Source: Rallus limicola
Lineage: Eukaryota > Chordata > Aves > Gruiformes > Rallidae
Direction: 5' to 3'
Length of the DNA stretch: 64,000 bases
Assembly: GCA_022605955.1 (NCBI GenBank)
Contig: JAKCOZ010000106.1
Span: 584,501 to 648,500 of the forward strand
Shown one piece after another: positions 29,201 to 43,300 of the stretch. The notes under the pieces were generated by a model. It ran no database searches. It was given only the letters and a program-made list of their open reading frames with translations, and was not told the origin of the DNA. Both the position numbers and the translations under genes were made by a program. How positions within the stretch are numbered: the first letter of the stretch is position 1; the number at the start of each line of letters is the position of its first letter.

Positions 29201-32200
29201 GTTAGGGTTAGGTTTAGAGTTCAGATAGGGTTAGAATTAGGGTTTGGGTTAGGGTTAGGTTTATGGTTCAGTTAGATTTAGGGTTAGGGTTCACTTAGGG
29301 TTAGGGTTAGAGTTCAGTTTGGGTTAGGGTTAGGGTTAGAGTTAAGTTAGGGTTAGAGTTAGGGTAAGGGTTAGGGTTAGGGTTAGGTTTCAGTTAGGGT
29401 TAGGGTTAGGTTAGGATTAGGGTGAGCGTTAGGGTTAGTGTTAGTGGTCAGTTAGGGTTAGAGTTAGGGTTATGGTTAGGGTTATGGTTCAGTTAGGGTT
29501 AGGGTTAGGGTTAGTGTTCAGTTAGGGTTAGGGTTAGGGTTAGTGTTAGGGTTCAGTTAGGGTTAGGGTTAGCGTTAGGGTTCAGTTGGGGTTCAGTTAG
29601 GGTTAGGGTTAGGGTTAGGGTTCAGTTAGGTTTAGGGTTAGGGGTTACGGTTAGGGTTATGGTTAGGGTTAGGGTTCAGTTAGGGTTAGAGTTAGGGTTA
29701 GGATTAGAGTATAGTTAGGTTTAGGGTTACGGTTAGGGTTAGGGTTAGGGTTAGGGTTCGGGTTCAGTTAGGGTTAGTGTTAGGGTTAGTGTTAGGGTTA
29801 GGGATAGGTTTAGGGTTCAGTTAGGGTTAAGGTTAGGGTTAGGGTTAGGGTTAGAGTTAAGTTAGGGTTAGGGTTAGGATTAGGGTAAGGGTTAGGTTTA
29901 GGGTAAGGGTTCAGTTAGGGTTAGGGTTAGGGTTATGGTTAGGTTTAGGGTTAGAGATCAGTTAGGGTTAGGGTTAGCGTTAGGGTTAGAGTTAAGTTAG
30001 GGTTAGAGTTAGGGTAAGGGTTAGGGTTAGGGTTAGGGTTCAGTTAGGATTAGGGTGAGGGTTAGAGTTAGTGTTCAGTTAGGGTTAGGGTTAAGGTTAG
30101 GATTAGGGTTCAGTTAGGGTTAGGGTTAGGCTTCGGGTATTGGTAAGGTTTAGGGTTCAGTTAGGGTTAGGTTTAGGGTTAGGGTTAGTGTTAGAGTTCA
30201 GTTAGGATTAGGGTTAGGGTTAGAGTTCAGTTAGGTTTAGAGTTAGGGTTAGGGTTAGGGTTAGGGTTTGGTTTAGGGTTAGGGTTAGAGTTCACTTAGG
30301 GTTAGAATTAGGGTTTGGGTTAGGGTTAGGTTTAGGGTTCAGTTAGGTTTAGGGTTAGGGTTAGGGTTCACTTAGGGTTAGGGTTAGGGTTTGGGTTAGG
30401 GTTCAGGTAGTGTTAGGGTTAGGGTTAAGGATAGAGTTATTGTTAGGCTTAGCTCTAGGGTTCAGTTAGGGTTAGGGTTAGGGTCAGGGTTAGGGTTAGG
30501 GTTCAGTTAGGGTTAGGGTTAGGATTAAATTAGGGTTAGGGTTAGGGTTAGGGTTCAGTTAGGGTTAGGGTTCAGATAGGGTTAGGGTTAGGGTTAGGGT
30601 TCAGTTAGGGTTGGGGTTAGGGTTAGGGTTCAGTTAGGGATACGGTTAGGGTTAGTGTTAGGGTAAGGTTTAGGGTTCAGTTAAAGTTAAGGTTAGAGTT
30701 AGGGTTAGTGTTAGGGTTAGATTTAGGGTTCAGTTAGCGTTAGGGTTATGTTTAAGGTTAGGGTTGGGGTTAGGTTTAGGGTTAGAGTTCAGTTAGGGTT
30801 AGGGTTAGGATTAGGGTTAGGGTTAGGGTTAAGGTTAGGATTAGGGTTCAGTTAGGATTAGGGTTAGGGTTAGGCTTCGGGTATGGGTTAGGGTTCAGTT
30901 ATGGTCAGGGTTAGGGTTAGGGTTAGTGTTAGGGTTATGGTTAGCGTAAGGTTTAGGGTTCAGCTAGGGTTAGGTTTAGGGTTACGGTTAGGGTTAGGGT
31001 TAGGGTTAGAGTTCAGTTAGGATTATGGTTAGGGTTAGAGTTCAGTTAGGGTCAGAGTTAGGGTTGGGGTTAGGATTAGAGTTTGGGTTAGGGTTCAGTA
31101 AGGGTTAGGGTTAGGGATAGAGTTATGTTTAGGCTTAGCTTTAGGGTTCAGTTAGGGTTAGGGTTAGGAGTTAGGGTTAGGGTTATTGTTAGGGATAGGA
31201 TTCAGTTAGGGTTAGGGTTAGGGTTAGGGTTAGTGTTAGAGTTCAGTTAGGATTAGGTTTAGGGTTAGGGTTAGAGTTCAGTTAGGGTTAGAATTAGGGT
31301 TAGGGTTATGGTTTGGTTTAGGGTTAGGGTTAGAGTTCAGATAGGGTTAGAATTAGGGTTTGGGTTAGAGTTCAGTTAGGGTAAGGGTTAGGGTTTGGTT
31401 TAGGGTTAGGGTTAGGTTTAGAGTTCAGATAGGGTTAGAATTAGGGTTTGGGTTAGGGTTAGGTTTATGGTTCAGTTAGATTTAGGGTTAGGGTTCACTT
31501 AGGGTTAGGGTTAGAGTTCAGTTTGGGTTAGGGTTAGGGTTAGAGTTAAGTTAGGGTTAGAGTTAGGGTAAGGGTTAGGGTTAGGGTTAGGTTTCAGTTA
31601 GGGTTAGGGTTAGGTTAGGATTAGGGTGAGCGTTAGGGTTAGTGTTAGTGGTCAGTTAGGGTTAGAGTTAGGGTTATGGTTAGGGTTATGGTTCAGTTAG
31701 GGTTAGGGTTAGGGTTAGTGTTCAGTTAGGGTTAGGGTTAGGGTTAGTGTTAGGGTTCAGTTAGGGTTAGGGTTAGCGTTAGGGTTCAGTTGGGGTTCAG
31801 TTAGGGTTAGGGTTAGGGTTAGGGTTCAGTTAGGTTTAGGGTTAGGGGTTACGGTTAGGGTTATGGTTAGGGTTAGGGTTCAGTTAGGGTTAGAGTTAGG
31901 GTTAGGATTAGAGTATAGTTAGGTTTAGGGTTACGGTTAGGGTTAGGGTTAGGGTTAGGGTTCGGGTTCAGTTAGGGTTAGTGTTAGGGTTAGTGTTAGG
32001 GTTAGGGATAGGTTTAGGGTTCAGTTAGGGTTAAGGTTAGGGTTAGGGTTAGGGTTAGAGTTAAGTTAGGGTTAGGGTTAGGATTAGGGTAAGGGTTAGG
32101 TTTAGGGTAAGGGTTCAGTTAGGGTTAGGGTTAGGGTTATGGTTAGGTTTAGGGTTAGAGATCAGTTAGGGTTAGGGTTAGCGTTAGGGTTAGAGTTAAG

Positions 32201-33780
32201 TTAGGGTTAGAGTTAGGGTAAGGGTTAGGGTTAGGGTTAGGGTTCAGTTAGGATTAGGGTGAGGGTTAGAGTTAGTGTTCAGTTAGGGTTAGGGTTAAGG
32301 TTAGGATTAGGGTTCAGTTAGGGTTAGGGTTAGGCTTCGGGTATTGGTAAGGTTTAGGGTTCAGTTAGGGTTAGGTTTAGGGTTAGGGTTAGTGTTAGAG
32401 TTCAGTTAGGATTAGGGTTAGGGTTAGAGTTCAGTTAGGTTTAGAGTTAGGGTTAGGGTTAGGGTTAGGGTTTGGTTTAGGGTTAGGGTTAGAGTTCACT
32501 TAGGGTTAGAATTAGGGTTTGGGTTAGGGTTAGGTTTAGGGTTCAGTTAGGTTTAGGGTTAGGGTTAGGGTTCACTTAGGGTTAGGGTTAGGGTTTGGGT
32601 TAGGGTTCAGGTAGTGTTAGAGTTAGGGTTAAGGATAGAGTTATTTTTAGGCTTAGCTCTAGGGTTCAGTTAGGGTTAGGGTTAGGGTCAGGGTTAGGGT
32701 TAGGGTTCAGTTAGGGTTAGGGTTAGGGTTAGGATTAAATTAGGGTTAGGGTTAGGGTTAGGGTTCAGTTAGGGTTAGGGTTTAGGGTTAGGGTTATGGT
32801 TAGGGTTAGGGTTCAGTAAGGGTTTAGGGTTACGGTTAGGGTTAGGGTTAGGGTTAGGGTTCGGGTTCAGTTAGGGTTAGTGTTAGGGTTAGTGTTAGGG
32901 TTAGGGTTAGGGATAGGTTTAGGGTTCAGTTAGGGTTAAGGTTAGGGTTAGGGTTAGGGTTAGAGTTAAGTTAGGGTTAGGGTTAGGGTAAGGGTTAGGT
33001 TTAGGGTAAGGGTTCAGTTAGGGTTAGGGTTAGGGTTATGGTTAGGTTTAGGGTTAGAGATCAGTTAGGGTTAGGGTTAGCGTTAGGGTTAGAGTTAAGT
33101 TAGGCTTAGAGTTAGGGTTAGGGTTCAGTTAGGGTTAGGGTTAGGTTAGGATTAGGGTGAGGGTTAGGGTTAGTGTTCAGTTAGGGTTAGGGTTAAGGTT
33201 AGGATTAGGGTTCAGTTAGGGTTAGGGTTAGGCTTCGGGTATTGGTAAGGTTTAGGGTTCAGTTAGGGTTAGGTTTAGGGTTAGGGTTAGTGTTAGAGTT
33301 CAGTTAGGATTAGGGTTAGGGTTAGAGTTCAGTTAGGTTTAGAGTTAGGGTTAGGGTTAGGGTTAGGGTTTGGTTTAGGGTTAGGGTTAGAGTTCACTTA
33401 GGGTTAGAATTAGGGTTTGGGTTAGGGTTAGGTTTAGGGTTCAGTTAGGTTTAGGGTTAGGGTTAGGGTTCACTTAGGGTTAGGGTTAGGGTTTGGGTTA
33501 GGGTTCAGGTAGTGTTAGGGTTAGGGTTAAGGATAGAGTTATTGTTAGGCTTAGCTCTAGGGTTCAGTTAGGGTTAGGGTTAGGGTCAGGGTTAGGGTTA
33601 GGGTTCAGTTAGGGTTAGGGTTAGGATTAAATTAGGGTTAGGGTTAGGGTTAGGGTTCAGTTAGGGTTAGGGTTCAGATAGGGTTAGGGTTAGGGTTAGG
33701 GTTCAGTTAGGGTTGGGGTTAGGGTTAGGGTTCAGTTAGGAATACGGTTAGGGTTAGTGTTAGGGTAAGGTTTAGGGTTC
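26271..33780 (+). repeat. Higher-order repeat, ~2204-bp period
   Basis: The marker agttaaagttaaggttagag occurs at 26271, 28475, 30679 and 33781, and the marker cagtaagggttagggttagg gives T positions 26691, 28895, 31099 and 34201. Both give spacings of 2204, 2204 and 3102 bp. The 3102 step equals 2204 plus 898, so one extra 898-bp subunit is inserted there. Adjacent 2204-bp copies look nearly identical, including rare variants such as gcttcgggtatggg. Later copies (35.8, 40.5, 42.4, 46.7 kb) are rearranged. Confidence 0.88.
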
Positions 33781-36700
33781 AGTTAAAGTTAAGGTTAGAG
33801 TTAGGGTTAGTGTTAGGGTTAGATTTAGGGTTCAGTTAGCGTTAGGGTTATGTTTAAGGTTAGGGTTGGGGTTAGGTTTAGGGTTAGAGTTCAGTTAGGG
33901 TTAGGGTTAGGATTAGGGTTAGGGTTAGGGTTAAGGTTAGGATTAGGGTTCAGTTAGGATTAGGGTTAGGGTTAGGCTTCGGGTATGGGTTAGGGTTCAG
34001 TTATGGTCAGGGTTAGGGTTAGGGTTAGTGTTAGGGTTATGGTTAGCGTAAGGTTTAGGGTTCAGCTAGGGTTAGGTTTAGGGTTACGGTTAGGGTTAGG
34101 GTTAGGGTTAGAGTTCAGTTAGGATTATGGTTAGGGTTAGAGTTCAGTTAGGGTCAGAGTTAGGGTTGGGGTTAGGATTAGAGTTTGGGTTAGGGTTCAG
34201 TAAGGGTTAGGGTTAGGGATAGAGTTATGTTTAGGCTTAGCTTTAGGGTTCAGTTAGGGTTAGGGTTAGGAGTTAGGGTTAGGGTTATTGTTAGGGATAG
34301 GATTCAGTTAGGGTTAGGGTTAGGGTTAGGGTTAGTGTTAGAGTTCAGTTAGGATTAGGTTTAGGGTTAGGGTTAGAGTTCAGTTAGGGTTAGAATTAGG
34401 GTTAGGGTTATGGTTTGGTTTAGGGTTAGGGTTAGAGTTCAGATAGGGTTAGAATTAGGGTTTGGGTTAGAGTTCAGTTAGGGTAAGGGTTAGGGTTTGG
34501 TTTAGGGTTAGGGTTAGGTTTAGAGTTCAGATAGGGTTAGAATTAGGGTTTGGGTTAGGGTTAGGTTTAGGGTTCAGTTAGATTTAGGGTTAGGGTTCAC
34601 TTAGGGTTAGGGTTAGAGTTCAGTTTGGGTTAGGGTTAGGGTTAGAGTTAAGTTAGGGTTAGAGTTAGGGTAAGGGTTAGGGTTAGGGTTAGGTTTCAGT
34701 TAGGGTTAGGGTTAGGTTAGGATTAGGGTGAGCGTTAGGGTTAGTGTTAGTGGTCAGTTAGGGTTAGAGTTAGGGTTATGGTTAGGGTTATGGTTCAGTT
34801 AGGGTTAGGGTTAGGGTTAGTGTTCAGTTAGGGTTAGGGTTAGGGTTAGGGTTAGGGTTCAGTTAGGGTTAGGGTTAGCGTTAGGGTTCAGTTGGGGTTC
34901 AGTTAGGGTTAGGGTTAGGGTTAGGGTTCAGTTAGGTTTAGGGTTAGGGGTTACGGTTAGGGTTATGGTTAGGGTTAGGGTTCAGTTAGGGTTAGAGTTA
35001 GGGTTAGGGTTAGAGTATAGTTAGGTTTAGGGTTACGGTTAGGGTTAGGGTTAGGGTTAGGGTTCGGGTTCAGTTAGGGTTAGTGTTAGGGTTAGTGTTA
35101 GGGTTAGGGATAGGTTTAGGGTTCAGTTAGGGTTAAGGTTAGGGTTAGGGTTAGGGTTAGAGTTAAGTTAGGGTTAGGGTTAGGATTAGGGTAAGGGTTA
35201 GGTTTAGGGTAAGGGTTCAGTTAGGGTTAGGGTTTGGGTTATGGTTAGGTTTAGGGTTAGAGATCAGTTAGGGTTAGGGTTAGCGTTAGGGTTAGAGTTA
35301 AGTTAGGCTTAGAGTTAGGGTTAGGGTTCAGTTAGGGTTAGGGTTCAGTTAGGATTAGGGTTAGGGTTACGGTTAGGGTTAGGGTTCAGTTAGGGTTAGG
35401 GTTAGGGTTAGTGTTAGAGTTCAGTTAGGATTAGGGTTAGGGTTAGGGTTAGAGTTCAGTTAGGGTTAGAGTTAGGGTTAGGGTTAGGGTTAGGGTTTGG
35501 TTTAGGGTTAGGGTTAGGGTTAGAGTTCAGATAGGGTTAGAATTAGGGTTTGGGTTAGGGTTAGGTTAGGTTTAGCGTTAGGGTTTGGGTTCAGTTAGGG
35601 TTAGGGTTAGGATTAGTTTTAGAGTTCAGTTAGCGTTAGGGTTAGGGTTAGGGTTAGGGTTCAGATAGGGTTAGGGTTAGGGTTAGGGTTCAGTTAGGGT
35701 TGGGGTTAGGGTTAGGGTTCAGTTAGGGATAGGGTTAGGGTTAGTGTTAGGGTAAGGTTTAGGGTTCAGTTAAAGTTAAGGTTAGAGTTAGGGTTAGTGT
35801 TAGGGTTAGATTTAGGGTTCAGTTAGCGTTAGGGTTATGTTTAAGGTTAGGGTTGGGGTTAGGTTTAGGGTTAGAGTTCAGTTAGGGTTAGGGTTAGGAT
35901 TAGGGTTAGGGTTAGGGTTAAGGTTAGGATTAGGGTTCAGTTAGGATTAGGGTTAGGGTTAGGCTTCGGGTATGGGTTAGGGTTCAGTAAGGGTTAGGGT
36001 TAGGGATAGAGTTATGTTTAGGCTTAGCTTTAGGGTTCAGTTAGGGTTAGGGTTAGGAGTTAGGGTTAGGGTTATTGTTAGGGATAGGATTCAGTTAGGG
36101 TTAGGGTTAGGGTTAGGGTTAGTGTTAGAGTTCAGTTAGGATTAGGTTTAGGGTTAGGGTTAGAGTTCAGTTAGGGTTAGAATTAGGGTTAGGGTTATGG
36201 TTTGGTTTAGGGTTAGGGTTAGACTTCAGATAGGGTTAGAATTAGGGTTTGGGTTAGAGTTCAGTTAGGGTAAGGGTTAGGGTTTGGTTTAGGGTTAGGG
36301 TTAGGTTTAGAGTTCAGATAGGGTTAGAATTAGGGTTTGGGTTAGGGTTAGGTTTAGGGTTCAGTTAGATTTAGGGTTAGGGTTCACTTAGGGTTAGGGT
36401 TAGAGTTCAGTTAGGGTTAGGGTTAGGGTTAGAGTTAAGTTAGGGTTAGAGTTAGGGTAAGGGTTAGGGTTAGGGTTAGGTTTCAGTTAGGGTTAGGGTT
36501 AGGTTAGGATTAGGGTGAGCGTTAGGGTTAGTGTTAGTGGTCAGTTAGGGTTAGAGTTAGGGTTATGGTTAGGGTTATGGTTCAGTTAGGGTTAGGGTTA
36601 GGGTTAGTGTTCAGTTAGGGTTAGGGTTAGGGTTAGGGTTAGGGTTCAGTTAGGGTTAGGGTTAGCGTTAGGGTTCAGTTGGGGTTCAGTTAGGGTTAGG

Positions 36701-37499
36701 GTTAGGGTTAGGGTTCAGTTAGGTTTAGGGTTAGGGGTTACGGTTAGGGTTATGGTTAGGGTTAGGGTTCAGTTAGGGTTAGAGTTAGGGTTAGGGTTAG
36801 AGTATAGTTAGGTTTAGGGTTACGGTTAGGGTTAGGGTTAGGGTTAGGGTTCGGGTTCAGTTAGGGTTAGTGTTAGGGTTAGTGTTAGGGTTAGGGATAG
36901 GTTTAGGGTTCAGTTAGGGTTAAGGTTAGGGTTAGGGTTAGGGTTAGAGTTAAGTTAGGGTTAGGGTTAGGATTAGGGTAAGGGTTAGGTTTAGGGTAAG
37001 GGTTCAGTTAGGGTTAGGGTTAGGGTTATGGTTAGGTTTAGGGTTAGAGATCAGTTAGGGTTAGGGTTAGCGTTAGGGTTAGAGTTAAGTTAGGGTTAGA
37101 GTTAGGGTAAGGGTTAGGGTTAGGGTTAGGGTTCAGTTAGGATTAGGGTGAGGGTTAGAGTTAGTGTTCAGTTAGGGTTAGGGTTAAGGTTAGGATTAGG
37201 GTTCAGTTAGGGTTAGGGTTAGGCTTCGGGTATTGGTAAGGTTTAGGGTTCAGTTAGGGTTAGGTTTAGGGTTAGGGTTAGTGTTAGAGTTCAGTTAGGA
37301 TTAGGGTTAGGGTTAGAGTTCAGTTAGGTTTAGAGTTAGGGTTAGGGTTAGGGTTAGGGTTTGGTTTAGGGTTAGGGTTAGAGTTCACTTAGGGTTAGAA
37401 TTAGGGTTTGGGTTAGGGTTAGGTTTAGGGTTCAGTTAGGTTTAGGGTTAGGGTTAGGATTCACTTAGGGTTAGGGTTAGGGTTTGGGTTAGGGTTCAG

Positions 37500-40330
37500 G
37501 TAGTGTTAGAGTTAGGGTTAAGGATAGAGTTATTTTTAGGCTTAGCTCTAGGGTTCAGTTAGGGTTAGGGTTAGGGTCAGGGTTAGGGTTAGGGTTCAGT
37601 TAGGGTTAGGGTTAGGGTTAGGATTAAATTAGGGTTAGGGTTAGGGTTAGGGTTCAGTTAGGGTTAGGGTTTAGGGTTAGGGTTATGGTTAGGGTTAGGG
37701 TTCAGTAAGGGTTTAGGGTTACGGTTAGGGTTAGGGTTAGGGTTAGGGTTAGGGTTAGGGTTCGGGTTCAGTTAGGGTTAGTGTTAGGGTTAGTGTTAGG
37801 GTTAGGGTTAGGGATAGGTTTAGGGTTCAGTTAGGGTTAAGGTTAGGGTTAGGGTTAGGGTTAGAGTTAAGTTAGGGTTAGGGTTAGGGTAAGGGTTAGG
37901 TTTAGGGTAAGGGTTCAGTTAGGGTTAGGGTTAGGGTTATGGTTAGGTTTAGGGTTAGAGATCAGTTAGGGTTAGGGTTAGCGTTAGGGTTAGAGTTAAG
38001 TTAGGCTTAGAGTTAGGGTTAGGGTTCAGTTAGGGTTAGGGTTAGGTTAGGATTAGGGTGAGGGTTAGGGTTAGTGTTCAGTTAGGGTTAGGGTTAAGGT
38101 TAGGATTAGGGTTCAGTTAGGGTTAGGGTTAGGCTTCGGGTATTGGTAAGGTTTAGGGTTCAGTTAGGGTTAGGTTTAGGGTTAGGGTTAGTGTTAGAGT
38201 TCAGTTAGGATTAGGGTTAGGGTTAGAGTTCAGTTAGGTTTAGAGTTAGGGTTAGGGTTAGGGTTAGGGTTTGGTTTAGGGTTAGGGTTAGAGTTCACTT
38301 AGGGTTAGAATTAGGGTTTGGGTTAGGGTTAGGTTTAGGGTTCAGTTAGGTTTAGGGTTAGGGTTAGGGTTCACTTAGGGTTAGGGTTAGGGTTTGGGTT
38401 AGGGTTCAGGTAGTGTTAGAGTTAGGGTTAAGGATAGAGTTATTTTTAGGCTTAGCTCTAGGGTTCAGTTAGGGTTAGGGTTAGGGTCAGGGTTAGGGTT
38501 AGGGTTCAGTTAGGGTTAGGGTTAGGGTTAGGATTAAATTAGGGTTAGGGTTAGGGTTAGGGTTCAGTTAGGGTTAGGGTTTAGGGTTAGGGTTATGGTT
38601 AGGGTTAGGGTTCAGTAAGGGTTTAGGGTTACGGTTAGGGTTAGGGTTAGGGTTAGGGTTCGGGTTCAGTTAGGGTTAGTGTTAGGGTTAGTGTTAGGGT
38701 TAGGGTTAGGGATAGGTTTAGGGTTCAGTTAGGGTTAAGGTTAGGGTTAGGGTTAGGGTTAGAGTTAAGTTAGGGTTAGGGTTAGGGTAAGGGTTAGGTT
38801 TAGGGTAAGGGTTCAGTTAGGGTTAGGGTTAGGGTTATGGTTAGGTTTAGGGTTAGAGATCAGTTAGGGTTAGGGTTAGCGTTAGGGTTAGAGTTAAGTT
38901 AGGCTTAGAGTTAGGGTTAGGGTTCAGTTAGGGTTAGGGTTAGGTTAGGATTAGGGTGAGGGTTAGGGTTAGTGTTCAGTTAGGGTTAGGGTTAAGGTTA
39001 GGATTAGGGTTCAGTTAGGGTTAGGGTTAGGCTTCGGGTATTGGTAAGGTTTAGGGTTCAGTTAGGGTTAGGTTTAGGGTTAGGGTTAGTGTTAGAGTTC
39101 AGTTAGGATTAGGGTTAGGGTTAGAGTTCAGTTAGGTTTAGAGTTAGGGTTAGGGTTAGGGTTAGGGTTTGGTTTAGGGTTAGGGTTAGAGTTCACTTAG
39201 GGTTAGAATTAGGGTTTGGGTTAGGGTTAGGTTTAGGGTTCAGTTAGGTTTAGGGTTAGGGTTAGGGTTCACTTAGGGTTAGGGTTAGGGTTTGGGTTAG
39301 GGTTCAGGTAGTGTTAGAGTTAGGGTTAAGGATAGAGTTATTTTTAGGCTTAGCTCTAGGGTTCAGTTAGGGTTAGGGTTAGGGTCAGGGTTAGGGTTAG
39401 GGTTCAGTTAGGGTTAGGGTTAGGGTTAGGATTAAATTAGGGTTAGGGTTAGGGTTAGGGTTCAGTTAGGGTTAGGGTTTAGGGTTAGGGTTATGGTTAG
39501 GGTTAGGGTTCAGTAAGGGTTTAGGGTTACGGTTAGGGTTAGGGTTAGGGTTAGGGTTCGGGTTCAGTTAGGGTTAGTGTTAGGGTTAGTGTTAGGGTTA
39601 GGGTTAGGGATAGGTTTAGGGTTCAGTTAGGGTTAAGGTTAGGGTTAGGGTTAGGGTTAGAGTTAAGTTAGGGTTAGGGTTAGGGTAAGGGTTAGGTTTA
39701 GGGTAAGGGTTCAGTTAGGGTTAGGGTTAGGGTTATGGTTAGGTTTAGGGTTAGAGATCAGTTAGGGTTAGGGTTAGCGTTAGGGTTAGAGTTAAGTTAG
39801 GCTTAGAGTTAGGGTTAGGGTTCAGTTAGGGTTAGGGTTAGGTTAGGATTAGGGTGAGGGTTAGGGTTAGTGTTCAGTTAGGGTTAGGGTTAAGGTTAGG
39901 ATTAGGGTTCAGTTAGGGTTAGGGTTAGGCTTCGGGTATTGGTAAGGTTTAGGGTTCAGTTAGGGTTAGGTTTAGGGTTAGGGTTAGTGTTAGAGTTCAG
40001 TTAGGATTAGGGTTAGGGTTAGAGTTCAGTTAGGTTTAGAGTTAGGGTTAGGGTTAGGGTTAGGGTTTGGTTTAGGGTTAGGGTTAGAGTTCACTTAGGG
40101 TTAGAATTAGGGTTTGGGTTAGGGTTAGGTTTAGGGTTCAGTTAGGTTTAGGGTTAGGGTTAGGGTTCACTTAGGGTTAGGGTTAGGGTTTGGGTTAGGG
40201 TTCAGGTAGTGTTAGGGTTAGGGTTAAGGATAGAGTTATTGTTAGGCTTAGCTCTAGGGTTCAGTTAGGGTTAGGGTTAGGGTCAGGGTTAGGGTTAGGG
40301 TTCAGTTAGGGTTAGGGTTAGGATTAAATT
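37500..40330 (+). repeat. Higher-order repeat, ~898-bp period
   Basis: The marker ggattaaattagggttaggg lies at 37621, 38531 and 39429, spacings of 910 and 898 bp; the 12-bp excess equals two extra TTAGGG units near 37740. Similar units lie singly or in pairs near 32.7-33.6 kb and 48.6-49.7 kb. The 898-bp unit is a segment of the 2204-bp unit that has been amplified on its own. Confidence 0.85.
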
Positions 40331-43300
40331 AGGGTTAGGGTTAGGGTTAGGGTTCAGTTAGGGTTAGGGTTCAGATAGGGTTAGGGTTAGGGTTAGGGTT
40401 CAGTTAGGGTTGGGGTTAGGGTTAGGGTTCAGTTAGGGATACGGTTAGGGTTAGTGTTAGGGTAAGGTTTAGGGTTCAGTTAAAGTTAAGGTTAGAGTTA
40501 GGGTTAGTGTTAGGGTTAGATTTAGGGTTCAGTTAGCGTTAGGGTTATGTTTAAGGTTAGGGTTGGGGTTAGGTTTAGGGTTAGAGTTCAGTTAGGGTTA
40601 GGGTTAGGATTAGGGTTAGGGTTAGGGTTAAGGTTAGGATTAGGGTTCAGTTAGGATTAGGGTTAGGGTTAGGCTTCGGATATGGGTTAGGGTTCAGTTA
40701 TGGTCAGGGTTAGGTTTAGGGTTAGTGTTAGGGTTATGGTTAGCGTAAGGTTTAGGGTTCAGCTAGGGTTAGGTTTAGGGTTACGGTTAGGGTTAGGGTT
40801 AGGGTTAGAGTTCAGTTAGGATTATGGTTAGGGTTAGAGTTCAGTTAGGGTCAGAGTTAGGGTTGGGGTTAGGATTAGAGTTTGGGTTAGGGTTCAGTAA
40901 GGGTTAGGGTTAGGGATAGAGTTATGTTTAGGCTTAGCTTTAGGGTTCAGTTAGGGTTAGGGTTAGGAGTTAGGGTTAGGGTTATTGTTAGGGATAGGAT
41001 TCAGTTAGGGTTAGGGTTAGGGTTAGGGTTAGTGTTAGAGTTCAGTTAGGATTAGGTTTAGGGTTAGGGTTAGAGTTCAGTTAGGGTTAGAATTAGGGTT
41101 AGGGTTATGGTTTGGTTTAGGGTTAGGGTTAGAGTTCAGATAGGGTTAGAATTAGGGTTTGGGTTAGAGTTCAGTTAGGGTAAGGGTTAGGGTTTGGTTT
41201 AGGGTTAGGGTTAGGTTTAGAGTTCAGATAGGGTTAGAATTAGGGTTTGGGTTAGGGTTAGGTTTAGGGTTCAGTTAGATTTAGGGTTAGGGTTCACTTA
41301 GGGTTAGGGTTAGGTTTCAGTTAGGGTTAGGGTTAGGTTAGGATTAGGGTGAGCGTTAGGGTTAGTGTTAGTGGTCAGTTAGGGTTAGAGTTAGGGTTAT
41401 GGTTAGGGTTATGGTTCAGTTAGGGTTAGGGTTAGGGTTAGTGTTCAGTTAGGGTTAGGGTTAGGGTTAGGGTTAGGGTTCAGTTAGGGTTAGGGTTAGC
41501 GTTAGGGTTCAGTTGGGGTTCAGTTAGGGTTAGGGTTAGGGTTAGGGTTCAGTTAGGTTTAGGGTTAGGGGTTACGGTTAGGGTTATGGTTAGGGTTAGG
41601 GTTCAGTTAGGGTTAGAGTTAGGGTTAGGGTTAGAGTATAGTTAGGTTTAGGGTTACGGTTAGGGTTAGGGTTAGGGTTAGGGTTCGGGTTCAGTTAGGG
41701 TTAGTGTTAGGGTTAGTGTTAGGGTTAGGGATAGGTTTAGGGTTCAGTTAGGGTTAAGGTTAGGGTTAGGGTTAGGGTTAGAGTTAAGTTAGGGTTAGGG
41801 TTAGGATTAGGGTAAGGGTTAGGTTTAGGGTAAGGGTTCAGTTAGGGTTAGGGTTAGGGTTATGGTTAGGTTTAGGGTTAGAGATCAGTTAGGGTTAGGG
41901 TTAGCGTTAGGGTTAGAGTTAAGTTAGGCTTAGAGTTAGGGTTAGGGTTCAGTTAGGGTTAGGGTTCAGTTAGGATTAGGGTTAGGGTTACGGTTAGGGT
42001 TAGGGTTCAGTTAGGGTTAGGGTTAGGGTTAGTGTTAGAGTTCAGTTAGGATTAGGGTTAGGGTTAGGGTTAGAGTTCAGTTAGGGTTAGAGTTAGGGTT
42101 AGGGTTAGGGTTAGGGTTTGGTTTAGGGTTAGGGTTAGGGTTAGAGTTCAGATAGGGTTAGAATTAGGGTTTGGGTTAGGGTTAGGTTAGGTTTAGCGTT
42201 AGGGTTTGGGTTCAGTTAGGGTTAGGGTTAGGATTAGTGTTAGAGTTCAGTTAGCGTTAGGGTTAGGGTTAGGGTTAGGGTTCAGATAGGGTTAGGGTTA
42301 GGGTTAGGGTTCAGTTAGGGTTGGGGTTAGGGTTAGGGTTCAGTTAGGGATAGGGTTAGGGTTAGTGTTAGGGTAAGGTTTAGGGTTCAGTTAAAGTTAA
42401 GGTTAGAGTTAGGGTTAGTGTTAGGGTTAGATTTAGGGTTCAGTTAGCGTTAGGGTTATGTTTAAGGTTAGGGTTGGGGTTAGGTTTAGGGTTAGAGTTC
42501 AGTTAGGGTTAGGGTTAGGATTAGGGTTAGGGTTAGGGTTAAGGTTAGGATTAGGGTTCAGTTAGGATTAGGGTTAGGGTTAGGCTTCGGGTATGGGTTA
42601 GGGTTCAGTTATGGTCAGGGTTAGGGTTAGGGTTAGTGTTAGGGTTATGGTTAGCGTAAGGTTTAGGGTTCAGCTAGGGTTAGGTTTAGGGTTACGGTTA
42701 GGGTTAGGGTTAGGGTTAGAGTTCAGTTAGGATTATGGTTAGGGTTAGAGTTCAGTTAGGGTCAGAGTTAGGGTTAGGGTTAGGATTAGAGTTTGGGTTA
42801 GGGTTCAGTAAGGGTTAGGGTTAGGGATAGAGTTATGTTTAGGCTTAGCTTTAGGGTTCAGTTAGGGTTAGGGTTAGGAGTTAGGGTTAGGGTTATTGTT
42901 AGGGATAGGATTCAGTTAGGGTTAGGGTTAGGGTTAGGGTTAGTGTTAGAGTTCAGTTAGGATTAGGTTTAGGGTTAGGGTTAGAGTTCAGTTAGGGTTA
43001 GAATTAGGGTTAGGGTTATGGTTTGGTTTAGGGTTAGGGTTAGACTTCAGATAGGGTTAGAATTAGGGTTTGGGTTAGAGTTCAGTTAGGGTAAGGGTTA
43101 GGGTTTGGTTTAGGGTTAGGGTTAGGTTTAGAGTTCAGATAGGGTTAGAATTAGGGTTTGGGTTAGGGTTAGGTTTAGGGTTCAGTTAGATTTAGGGTTA
43201 GGGTTCACTTAGGGTTAGGGTTAGAGTTCAGTTAGGGTTAGGGTTAGGGTTAGAGTTAAGTTAGGGTTAGAGTTAGGGTAAGGGTTAGGGTTAGGGTTAG